Assembly (NCBI RefSeq): GCF_002993325.1
Contig: NZ_PVNO01000010.1
Location: 57,632-121,631 of the forward strand
DNA length: 64,000 nucleotides
From: Alteromonas gracilis
GTDB taxonomy: Bacteria; Pseudomonadota; Gammaproteobacteria; Enterobacterales; Alteromonadaceae
Direction: 5' to 3'
Shown here piece by piece: positions 45,534 through 53,637 of this stretch (within the stretch, counting starts at the first letter, position 1; each line of letters starts with the position of its first letter). The position numbers were made by a program, and so were the translations under genes. The notes under the pieces are model-generated. The model saw nothing but the letters and a program-made list of their open reading frames with translations. It had not been told where the DNA came from and did not search any database.

Positions 45534-47296
45534 TTGAGAGGTCCTTCTACTTCTTCAATATCATCAGATGAATGTTCTTGTTGTACTCGTCTCTGTTTAT
45601 ATATATCCATAGCAAAGTGTGTAGGTATAGGAAGCCTGTAATGCCTGCACCCTGTTAGAATTATTGGCCAGAATGAATACTTAAAAGCACTCATTTCGTA
45701 TACCTTGTTTGATTCTTCACATTCTTTTTCTATTTGGTCGATTAAATCGCCAGGATCTCCTTCAATGCAAACATGAGACAATGTTGCACCGTGCATTTTG
45801 TCATATCGATAGAAATGTTCTTCCGATGATTCGTCAAAGAAGAACACTTGAAAATTGCAATGTTCCAAGAACTCTTGTTTTAGTTTTTTGATTATATTGT
45901 GTGGCTCAGTAAGCCCCAAAACAGAGGAGTAAATAGATATGACAGGATACAAAACAGAGCCTTTTGTAACACTTTTCAAATACTCGCTAGAATTATCAAT
46001 AGGATGCTCAATCAATTCAGAGTAGCTATTAAGAGTTGATGGGTACTTATCGTTTTTCTTAAATGCTTGATAAATTCCATCAGCGATATTTATAAGCCAT
46101 GAATTTATCTCATTCCAATGCACAGGATCTAAAGACAAAAACCAAACAGCCAGAGCCAAGTCAATCGCTTGATCATCTTTGTAAGGAGAAAACAGAATTG
46201 GATTATTTATTATTAACTTCTTAATCGATTCTTGGTGATTTGACACAGAGTGGCTAAGCGACTCAATGTTTGGGTCACTTTCGTCTTTAATTTGTGATAA
46301 ATACCAATAAGTCCAGCAGCCACTGAGTGCCAACCGCCCTAAAACATCGAAGAGCTTTAGATTGACGTCAACAGCACATGACGGCCTTACAGCGTTAGAT
46401 AATGCATAAAGGTTGTCCGCATGTGGAATTATCTTTTCTTCTACGTACTGGCCAGAGATTTGTAAATTCAATCTAAAAATCGAATCTAACGTGGTCAATG
46501 TAGAAACGGCTACTTTGTTCTTTTTATCAAATGCAAACTTGGCTGCATCCCAAGCGTTTAATAGGACAAACTCGGCAGATAAAAAGGCGCTTTCAATATT
46601 ATTCTGCTCTCTGGACCACGAATATAGTATCCACAAACAAAGATAAAGTTGTCTAATACCCATTAGAATCTTTTTGGGTTTTAGCCCCTCTACGGTAGTA
46701 AGCTTTATGGCCAACTGTGTGAAATGTTTGAATGATGTTTCAGGTTCATCGATCATTGCCAAGGATTTTCTTAAAAGAGCACGGCAGTCTTCTGGGAGCA
46801 GTTCCTCTCGAAGCATAAATTTCTCAACGAGAGCAGCTAAGCGATCTCCATTCCATTCCGAAAAACTTAAATTACTGGTTTTTTGACGTTCTAAGAATAG
46901 ACTTACATTTGCCCTTACTTCCTCTTTTACATCTCCGCCAAAACATAGACAGATCTCAACCCGCTCATTTTTGTACTCTGATGGAATACGACTAGGAATG
47001 AATACGTCGATTATTTCGTTTATTGATGGTCTAAGGTCTTGAGGATTGCCACTATCCCAATCTTTCCTGTCTAAATCTCCGGACTTTACTGAGAACAAAT
47101 AAACTTTATTGACAGAGTCGCCATCTATCTTGCCATAGGCTCCAACATCAACACCATATTGACGACTTCCAACTCCTGGCTTTAGAAATACTTCTAGGCC
47201 CATCTGCGACAAAAGGTCAGGCAGAAGAGCATCAAGCTCTCCACGTTCTTTTAACGATGCTAAGTATTGTCTAATAACTAACTTCATACTTGGCAT
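45530..47296 (-). CDS. Putative PD-(D/E)XK-like protein embedded in the RM operon
   Basis: 588 residues, no named family recognised. The N-terminal 80 residues look like a restriction-endonuclease fold: LLSQMGLEVFLKPGVGSRQYGVDVGAYG (Asp50) then VYLFSVKSGDLDRKDW (Lys71). The position before x-Lys is Ser instead of the usual Glu or Gln, so catalysis is uncertain. Motifs such as VKSG are common in DNA-cutting or DNA-sensing domains of this type. The remaining 500 residues are helical and Trp-rich (LYLCLWILYSWSREQNNIESAFLSAE), with no motif I know. It overlaps its upstream neighbour by 13 nt and the OLD-type gene by 4 nt. Confidence 0.65.
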   Translation of the reverse strand: MPSMKLVIRQYLASLKERGELDALLPDLLSQMGLEVFLKPGVGSRQYGVDVGAYGKIDGDSVNKVYLFSVKSGDLDRKDWDSGNPQDLRPSINEIIDVFIPSRIPSEYKNERVEICLCFGGDVKEEVRANVSLFLERQKTSNLSFSEWNGDRLAALVEKFMLREELLPEDCRALLRKSLAMIDEPETSFKHFTQLAIKLTTVEGLKPKKILMGIRQLYLCLWILYSWSREQNNIESAFLSAEFVLLNAWDAAKFAFDKKNKVAVSTLTTLDSIFRLNLQISGQYVEEKIIPHADNLYALSNAVRPSCAVDVNLKLFDVLGRLALSGCWTYWYLSQIKDESDPNIESLSHSVSNHQESIKKLIINNPILFSPYKDDQAIDLALAVWFLSLDPVHWNEINSWLINIADGIYQAFKKNDKYPSTLNSYSELIEHPIDNSSEYLKSVTKGSVLYPVISIYSSVLGLTEPHNIIKKLKQEFLEHCNFQVFFFDESSEEHFYRYDKMHGATLSHVCIEGDPGDLIDQIEKECEESNKVYEMSAFKYSFWPIILTGCRHYRLPIPTHFAMDIYKQRRVQQEHSSDDIEEVEGPLK

Positions 47297-49020
47297 CCCT
47301 CTGCTTTAAACTGCCATAAAATATTTTCTAAACCGTGAGGGTCTACGTTATGCATTGAAGCAAACTCAAATGAGTGGCTGATTTCTTGCAGTGGAATTTC
47401 CTGTCTCGTTTTCTGATCACCATGATGTATGTAGTGAATGGACTTGTTTCCATATAGCAATACGGACTCATTGCCTGCAAATAGACTGGTGAGAAACGAT
47501 TTACTGCGAGCTTTTTTCATCGATTCATCCATGAGTTTATTGTGATGCCGCCAGTAAGTGTGTCGGTCACTTTCACTTGGTTTCAGCTCCTCTATTTCTA
47601 ACGCAGCTCTAATGGAAGTCTGGTAATTTTCGTAGGACGTCAAAACATTATTCGCTAACTGTGCAAGTCTTTTGCATTCAGCCTCTTTTGAACTCTTCAT
47701 CCGTTCAGTTATACTTTTTGGATAGCTAATGCACAAAGGGTTAAATACAGCTTTTTCTATTTCATTCAGTTCTGAATCTGGCGCAATCGAAATTAAGGAT
47801 TCAATAAGATTGATTGCTGTTTTAGGCTGATTGAAAAACCAACCACAAGCTTTTCGAGCTAAATATACGTATACACCTTCACTACCACTAGGGATGCAAT
47901 TTGCGTCAAAACTCAAAGACAATCCTTTGTCAAAATCTCGAACAAGGTCCAAGCTAAATTTGCATAGATAAATATTTTGGGATAGTAGCCACTTAGTTAT
48001 GAGTGTTGATAAAAACGTATCTTTATAGTTGTGCAGCTCTCTAACGAAACTATCGAACCCCTTTATGGAAACCTTATAGTTGGTTTGTTGAAAGAACTCT
48101 TCAAAAAAATTTATGCATGCCTCAAAATCATTACGTTTCAAAATTTTTTCGAGCGCATAATCCAGATTTTTTATTGTGCCTTTGTTTTTTTCTGGAGTAT
48201 AAATACATATATCAAGTAGTCTCTTTTCAACGTTAACAGAAACTTTCTCTGAGTCATAAAATAGAGTTTCAGAAGCGGCATGAATGAAGTTTTCTCCACG
48301 ATGCTCTGAATGACAATCAAGAAAACTTAAAAATAGCACTTCTAATGTATTAACTCTGCTAGTGAGAGCAAACAACGAACGCAAGCTAGTCGCAAGAGTT
48401 TGGTCGTTTTTAGACGCTTTTGTAGAGTCCATTATCGCTTTTACAGCAGCTGTGATTTGTTCTTCGTTATCTAAATTCATTCTGCCAAGAGCAAAGATAG
48501 CCCTTAGCTTAACTAGTTCACACTCTCCACTAATTAAACCAATCGCTTGCTCTACATAATCCACACTGTCAATTTTAGCCCCTGCAATCAGCGCAGTAGA
48601 AACATGATCAAACTCTTTATCCCCTAGATCCAGTGCGTGTTTAAGCAGCTCCGTAGGCCGAGTTGGTTTATTAGCGCAAAAACTTATAAAGGGAGGGACA
48701 AGCATACCCGCAGCCATATCTTGTCCTGCCTCTAGCGTTAAGTGTTTAATACAGTTTGCAGTAATAATAACTGGAGCATCGAGTTCAGGAAGAACTTCTT
48801 CAAGCACTCTTCTAACTGAAAAGAAGTCATGCTGCTCGGGGGAGTTCTTGAACTCACTAAACAGGACTATTAGATCAATTTCTTTATTATTGTGAGCTTC
48901 AATTAAAGCTGAAGCCAATATCTTGTCGCCTTTTCTATCCTGATAGTAAATCTTTTGGATGAACTCAAAAAAGTTTTCATCCTTGTATGCTTGAATAAGC
49001 TGATTTTTGAGGTCTTCCAT
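47284..49020 (-). CDS. HEAT-like alpha-solenoid protein embedded in the RM operon
   Basis: 578 residues, almost all helical, without a catalytic motif. Repeated helix pairs such as CELVKLRAIFALGRMNLDNEEQI and TLATSLRSLFALTSRVNTLEV resemble HEAT repeats. A short C-terminal beta segment (SVLLYGNKSIHYIHHGDQKTR) ends the protein. It is the first of three extra genes placed between hsdS (10 nt upstream) and hsdR. Its probable job is a scaffold or sensor for the nuclease-like protein and the OLD ATPase. This role is inference; no family is recognised. Confidence 0.6.
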   Translation of the reverse strand: MEDLKNQLIQAYKDENFFEFIQKIYYQDRKGDKILASALIEAHNNKEIDLIVLFSEFKNSPEQHDFFSVRRVLEEVLPELDAPVIITANCIKHLTLEAGQDMAAGMLVPPFISFCANKPTRPTELLKHALDLGDKEFDHVSTALIAGAKIDSVDYVEQAIGLISGECELVKLRAIFALGRMNLDNEEQITAAVKAIMDSTKASKNDQTLATSLRSLFALTSRVNTLEVLFLSFLDCHSEHRGENFIHAASETLFYDSEKVSVNVEKRLLDICIYTPEKNKGTIKNLDYALEKILKRNDFEACINFFEEFFQQTNYKVSIKGFDSFVRELHNYKDTFLSTLITKWLLSQNIYLCKFSLDLVRDFDKGLSLSFDANCIPSGSEGVYVYLARKACGWFFNQPKTAINLIESLISIAPDSELNEIEKAVFNPLCISYPKSITERMKSSKEAECKRLAQLANNVLTSYENYQTSIRAALEIEELKPSESDRHTYWRHHNKLMDESMKKARSKSFLTSLFAGNESVLLYGNKSIHYIHHGDQKTRQEIPLQEISHSFEFASMHNVDPHGLENILWQFKAEGCQV

Positions 49021-49030
49021 TTTTAAACCT

Positions 49031-50221
49031 TTATATTTTGACTCTTTTCTTGCCAGTTAACAGTTGCTGCATAAGTGCTTTTTTTTCTTGCTTTAGATCA
49101 GCAAGCTGTTGTTCTAATAACTCGATTTCTTGGTCAGCATTGCTAAGAACCGATGCAATCTTAGCCTGTTCGGTATAAGTCGGGACTATTAGGTATAATG
49201 ATTTAATATCATTACTATTTACCGCTTCGAATGTGCTGCCTTGTGAATATTTCTCCCAGCGAGGTTCAAACCAAAGTAACCACTGATATAAATATTCTTG
49301 AACATGATGTTTTTTAGCGCTAATTGCTGATATCCCACGACCTATGCAAGCTACATGCTCTGATTTGGCAATTGTTCCGACAGGTGCTCTAACGCTTAAT
49401 AAAATGTCCCCGACGCTGCATTTTTTGGTCACTTCACTGGTATAGATTCTTGGAGCTGACTTGCGATTTTTAATATCGGCATTTCCCTGAATAAGCGGAA
49501 GCCCTTCACTGCTTTCATTGTATGACGATGACTTAGGCGAAGATCCCATAACGGCATCAGCTACTTTGGACAATTTAACTTCTTCCCAAGCACCCTCAAA
49601 CGGTTTACCTGAATCATCAAGTAGGCGCTTTTTGCCAGTCAGCAGTTGTTGCATCAGGGCTTTTTTCTGCTGTTTGCTGTTTTCGATTAGACGCTCGGTG
49701 GTGCTAATCGCTTTATCCCAAGTAGATAGGATTTTGGCGATTTTGCGTTGTTCTGAGAGTGGCGGAAGAGGAATTAGCATCTTCTTTAGAATGCTAGCAT
49801 TAACGTTTTTTTGTGCTCCTCCAGCTTCACCAGAAGATATATATTTTTTACCGTATTCAGAGTTAATAAAACGACAAATATAGTCAGGTAACGCTACATC
49901 CTCTTTAAGTCTTGTTATCAACGAAGTAAAGCATTGAGCATTGTCGTACTTTTTTGGAACAACCGCTGATAGTCCGGGATAACCCGTTCTGACTGTAAGA
50001 ATATCTCCAGCTTTTAATCGCTTATTTTTGTGCTGTAACTCGTATTCCTCATTAACAAAAAGTATGTCAGAGTCATCAATAAACCCCTCTTTAATGTTCA
50101 GATTACGCAACATTCTTATTCCGTTATCTGCATATGCATGTGTTGCTGCACTAGCAATTCCAACCATAATTTTATCTGCAATATCATTCAGATAAACTGG
50201 ATTCCAATCCTTAGGCACCAT
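49031..50221 (-). CDS. hsdS: Type I restriction specificity subunit HsdS
   Basis: 396 residues with two target-recognition domains. TRD1 occupies about residues 1-150, the central conserved helix is LPPLSEQRKIAKILSTWDKAISTTERLI, and TRD2 is about 205-340 (GSSPKSSSYNESSEGLPLIQGNADI). The second helix YTEQAKIASVLSNADQEIELLEQQL follows. Both helices end in the same peptide KKALMQQLLTGKKR, the repeat that lets half-subunits be exchanged. It overlaps hsdM by 11 nt. The sequence recognised cannot be predicted. Confidence 0.95.
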   Translation of the reverse strand: MVPKDWNPVYLNDIADKIMVGIASAATHAYADNGIRMLRNLNIKEGFIDDSDILFVNEEYELQHKNKRLKAGDILTVRTGYPGLSAVVPKKYDNAQCFTSLITRLKEDVALPDYICRFINSEYGKKYISSGEAGGAQKNVNASILKKMLIPLPPLSEQRKIAKILSTWDKAISTTERLIENSKQQKKALMQQLLTGKKRLLDDSGKPFEGAWEEVKLSKVADAVMGSSPKSSSYNESSEGLPLIQGNADIKNRKSAPRIYTSEVTKKCSVGDILLSVRAPVGTIAKSEHVACIGRGISAISAKKHHVQEYLYQWLLWFEPRWEKYSQGSTFEAVNSNDIKSLYLIVPTYTEQAKIASVLSNADQEIELLEQQLADLKQEKKALMQQLLTGKKRVKI

Positions 50222-51731
50222 AACCTAACTCCTTCAAGTAGCCTTCCATTTCTGCTTCAAGGGTTTGCAGCTCGTTTTTAAGCTGGACGCGCTCAGTGCG
50301 AACTGCAACTAAATCAATTTCTGCTTCTTCTTCAAAGGTATCAACGTAACGAGGAATGTTGAGGTTAAAGTCGTTCTCTTGGATTTCATCAAAACTTGCT
50401 AGGTAAGCGTATTTATCAACGCTTTCACGAGCCTTGTAGGTGTCGATGATTTTTTGAATATTTTCGTCAGTTAACTGGTTTTGGTTTTTACCTGATTTAA
50501 ACTCACGACTGGCATCAATAAACAATACGTTTTTGTCGGTCTTGTGTTTTTTAAATATTAAAATAGCTGCTGGAATACCTGTACCAAAGAACAACTTTTC
50601 TGGAAGGCCAATTACCGTATCTAGCAAGTTTTCTTCAATCAGTTGTTGACGGATTTTGCCTTCGCTTGATGCTCTAAATAACACACCATGTGGCACTACC
50701 ACTCCCATTCGGCCCGTTTCGGGTTTTAACGTTTCAATCATGTGACTGATAAACGCATAGTCGCCTTTAGTTTTTGGCGGAAAGCCACGTCTAAAGCGCC
50801 CATAAGGGTCGTTGCTGGCATCATCATGTCCCCACTTATCAAGTGAAAATGGGGGGTTGGCTGTAACTACATCAAAGTGCAGTAAGCCGTTTCCGTCTTT
50901 CTCTTTTAATAGTGGGTTACGAATGGTGTCGCCCCATTCAATACGGTGGTTATCCTCCCCGTGAAGGAACATATTCATTTTGGCTAATGCCCAAGTTGAG
51001 CCAATGGCTTCTTGCCCAAATAATGCGTATTTTTTTGAGCCAGAGTTTTTACGCACCATAGCGCCACATTTAAGAAGCAGCGATCCACTGCCTGTACATG
51101 GATCACATATTTGGTCGCCTTCAACTGGCTCTAAAACCGTTGCTAAAAGAGTCGAAACTTCGGGTGGGGTATAGTATTCACCAGCGGTAGCACCACTGCC
51201 AGCCGCAAAGTGTTTGATAAGGTATTCATAGGCATTGCCGATGATATCTAAGCTACCCACACGCTCAGAACTTAAATCTAAAATGTCTTTACCAAAGTCT
51301 TCCAATAAGTGACGAAGTAAGTCATTTTTTTGTTTTTCTTGGCCTAATCGATCAGTGTTAAAACTGATGTCTTGGAATACGTTTTTAAGCTTGCTGCCGT
51401 TGGCTTCTTCAATAGCGTGAAGGGCTTTATCGATGCGCTCACCATTGCCTGCTTCATAACGCTTTTCATAAAGAGCCCAGAAACTTGCGCCTTCTGGAAG
51501 TACAAAGCGCTGCTTAGACATCATGGCGTGAATAAGCTCAGGGTTATCACCATATTGGGCAACCAGTTTGTTGTATTCGTCTTTATAAACATCAGAGATG
51601 TACTTTAAGAACAGCATTGTCAGGATGAAGTCTTTATAAGTATCGGCACTTATCACACCCCGGAAGGTGTCACAAGCAGCCCATACCGCCTTATTGATAT
51701 CATCCTGATTGATTTGGTTAGATGAGGTCAT
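50211..51731 (-). CDS. hsdM: Type I DNA methyltransferase subunit HsdM
   Basis: A 506-residue N6-adenine methyltransferase. The N-terminal helical domain (AVWAACDTFRGVISADTYKDFILTMLFLKYISD) precedes the catalytic domain with GEYYTPPEVS, the SAM-binding DPCTGSGSLL (210-219) and the catalytic ANPPFSL (NPPF 292-295). It methylates host sites and, with HsdS and HsdR, forms the restriction complex. The ATG is at 51731; hsdS overlaps its 3' end. Confidence 0.97.
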   Translation of the reverse strand: MTSSNQINQDDINKAVWAACDTFRGVISADTYKDFILTMLFLKYISDVYKDEYNKLVAQYGDNPELIHAMMSKQRFVLPEGASFWALYEKRYEAGNGERIDKALHAIEEANGSKLKNVFQDISFNTDRLGQEKQKNDLLRHLLEDFGKDILDLSSERVGSLDIIGNAYEYLIKHFAAGSGATAGEYYTPPEVSTLLATVLEPVEGDQICDPCTGSGSLLLKCGAMVRKNSGSKKYALFGQEAIGSTWALAKMNMFLHGEDNHRIEWGDTIRNPLLKEKDGNGLLHFDVVTANPPFSLDKWGHDDASNDPYGRFRRGFPPKTKGDYAFISHMIETLKPETGRMGVVVPHGVLFRASSEGKIRQQLIEENLLDTVIGLPEKLFFGTGIPAAILIFKKHKTDKNVLFIDASREFKSGKNQNQLTDENIQKIIDTYKARESVDKYAYLASFDEIQENDFNLNIPRYVDTFEEEAEIDLVAVRTERVQLKNELQTLEAEMEGYLKELGYGA

Positions 51732-51771
51732 ATTTTTAAGTCCTTATTATTAACTTTTAATCTGTTTCGTT

Positions 51772-52386
51772 TTAGCCAATGCTTTCAAGTTCATGAATAG
51801 CAATGGCTTCTATTTCTTGTTGTCTATTTTCAATAAGCTTTTGTAATACTTTTTGCTCTCTAACTGCACAGCGGTGCATTGCTGCGAGTTGTTTTTGCTT
51901 TTCAAGCTCAAGCACCTTAATAGGCACATTCTCCAACACTTGCCTGCGAATACTTAGGTACATTGAACCTTCGGCAGTGGCTTTGAAATAACGCTGTGCA
52001 GGTTGTTGGTTAAGTTGCCAGCACAAGAAATCGGGCACAATCACATCTTTAAACTCAGGCTTTAAACGCACCACAAAAAAGTGTGGTGAGCAGACTGTGC
52101 GCTCTAATACCTGTTCTACTAATACGCTGTAATGTTTTGCCCCTTTAGCGACAAATAACACATCACCATTTTGTAACCAGTCGGGCTGTTTCTTCGTGTT
52201 TAATACGGTTTCAACCATAGTGTATTGGTTGATTTCACCCGTTGGCTCGGTATCCCTCACCTGAACAACATTTACATCACCATTGTCGTATTGCTTCACC
52301 GTCCCACGAAAAGGGTGGCCTAAGCGGATATCGGCAATATCACTCAGGCGCAGCTCTTCAGTAGCTTGGCGCATTTTTGCATTCAT
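51772..52386 (-). CDS. Half-size type I specificity (HsdS-like) protein
   Basis: About 204 residues carrying one target-recognition domain (LRLSDIADIRLGHPFRGTV, NGDVLFVAKGAKHYSVLVEQ) and one conserved helix (LENVPIKVLELEKQKQLAAMHRCAVREQKVLQKLIENRQQE). A full HsdS has two of each. I start at the ATG at 52386, since the region further up (to 52461) reads as unlikely protein and domain similarity begins after it. It lies 40 nt ahead of hsdM as first gene of the operon. It could dimerise to give an alternative specificity, or act as a regulator or decoy for the full HsdS; these are inferences. Confidence 0.8.
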   Translation of the reverse strand: MNAKMRQATEELRLSDIADIRLGHPFRGTVKQYDNGDVNVVQVRDTEPTGEINQYTMVETVLNTKKQPDWLQNGDVLFVAKGAKHYSVLVEQVLERTVCSPHFFVVRLKPEFKDVIVPDFLCWQLNQQPAQRYFKATAEGSMYLSIRRQVLENVPIKVLELEKQKQLAAMHRCAVREQKVLQKLIENRQQEIEAIAIHELESIG

Positions 52387-52559
52387 GAACGTAAAGCCTT
52401 GGTTGTGATCACTAAACCGATTTATCCAAAAAGCAAATAAATGCCAATGGGGTATGACCAACTGGCGTTACAAAATCGGAATTAATTTAATGAAAATTAT
52501 TGTGGCTGAAATTGCTTGTTAGGTCAATTTTTTTGCAGTATTGTAATGGAGCATTTAGT

Positions 52560-52790
52560 TTGAGTGACATTTATCTCAAAGTTGTAAAACAAACAGTAAA
52601 TTTAGGCAGCCTGCCTTACTATCTACACACTGCTTTTGGAAACGCAAAGCAAAGAGGGTTTATTGATTTAATCTTGGATAAGTACGCTGAAGATGGTGTG
52701 CGGGAGCTAGCTGCAACCAAAATGCGTAGCCTCATTGAACTGAAATATCTCTATGGTATAAGGTGCAGAGTTACATTTGTCAAACCTTAA
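52560..52790 (+). CDS. Fragment resembling the C-terminus of an HsdR-type subunit
   Basis: 76 residues from the TTG at 52560, with GGAG about eight bases upstream. The segment GFIDLILDKYAEDGVRELAATKMRSLIELKY resembles the C-terminal module of some type I R subunits, where a Y-x-x-x-G-V-x-E-L-x-x-x-K-L-x-x-L-L-x-L-K-Y pattern recurs. It is divergent from the half-HsdS gene. It may be a remnant of an earlier restriction locus at this cargo site, or a stand-alone small protein. Confidence 0.5.
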   Translation: MSDIYLKVVKQTVNLGSLPYYLHTAFGNAKQRGFIDLILDKYAEDGVRELAATKMRSLIELKYLYGIRCRVTFVKP

Positions 52791-52827
52791 GAACTCGAAA
52801 CATCGTAAAGTATTATCTATTCTTATT

Positions 52828-53265
52828 TCAGGCTTCTAAATCATGTTCGAGGCGGTGAATTAACCTGTGGACCTCTTTTAATTCCGCGCTCGTACATACC
52901 ATGTCTATGGGCCTTTTGTTAGCAAGAGAAAACACTGGAGTTTTCAACCACATGGCGAGCCTTATTTCGTCTCCCTCAAAGTATTGAGATACGGTAGCTA
53001 TCAATTCAATTAATCTGAAACACCTATCGCTCTCTTCTACATTTAATCGATTTGCTTTTTTGCGACGCGATAATGTTGTTTTACTTATTCGCAAGAACTT
53101 CGCCACTTCAGTGTCATTCAAGTTTATCATTTCAGAAATTCGAATAACGATGGTATACGTGAACCCTGCGTAAAGCGCGTTGTAAAGTTTTTCACCTCTT
53201 GCAGGAATACCAAGTCGGTCCCAGATAGTTCTAGAATCGAAATTTTCGGGCTGCCAATTATTCAT
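52828..53265 (-). CDS. Xre/MbcA/ParS-type antitoxin, apparently orphan
   Basis: 145 residues. The N-terminal half has an Xre-like helix-turn-helix (IRISEMINLNDTEVAKFLRISKTTLSRRKKANRLNVEESDR). The C-terminal half matches the toxin-binding DUF2384 domain (MWLKTPVFSLANKRPIDMVCTSAELKEVHRLIHRLEHDLEA). These antitoxins normally pair with an adjacent RES-domain toxin. The adjacent stretches hold only a short ORF upstream and an HsdR-like fragment downstream, and no RES toxin is seen. AGGTAG precedes the ATG at 53265. It could be a solitary regulator or neutralise a toxin on a competing element. Confidence 0.82.
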   Translation of the reverse strand: MNNWQPENFDSRTIWDRLGIPARGEKLYNALYAGFTYTIVIRISEMINLNDTEVAKFLRISKTTLSRRKKANRLNVEESDRCFRLIELIATVSQYFEGDEIRLAMWLKTPVFSLANKRPIDMVCTSAELKEVHRLIHRLEHDLEA

Positions 53266-53292
53266 TATAACTACCTAGCTTGTTATCATCGT

Positions 53293-53400
53293 TTAAGCAA
53301 TTGCAGCGTATTTCTGTGCCTCCAGTCGAAACATCAAGTTAATATCAAAGGCGAATCTATCGTGTACCCTACGTGCCATTTGAGATATTGGTGCCTCCAT
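53293..53400 (-). CDS. Possible 35-residue ORF upstream of the antitoxin
   Basis: The minus-strand frame from the ATG at 53400 reads MEAPISQMARRVHDRFAFDI and ends LEAQKYAAIA, 28 nt before the antitoxin start. It has protein-like composition but no clear ribosome-binding site. A stop codon lies upstream in frame. It may be a gene remnant. Confidence 0.3.
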   Translation of the reverse strand: MEAPISQMARRVHDRFAFDINLMFRLEAQKYAAIA

Positions 53401-53637
53401 TGATATATCAATACAGAGTTGACTGGTTTACTCTAATAATTACCGAAGCTTGATTGATAGATATTTTCTTTTAATCAAAGCCTACTTTACATCATGTGTA
53501 GAGCACATCGGATCTTCACGTATATCTTCTAACTTCTCTAAAATCGCCCTTATTAAATTATCTCACAAAGATTTATTTTTAGCTTAAACAGTTTTTTAAG
53601 ATTCCAAGCATATCCTGTAGAACTTTGAGCGCTAGAT
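53401..53637. other. Intergenic region between antitoxin and helicase genes
   Basis: Together with 53266-53400 this makes about 370 AT-rich bases between two leftward genes. Apart from the possible short ORF above I see no gene, RNA or strong terminator. Confidence 0.4.
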
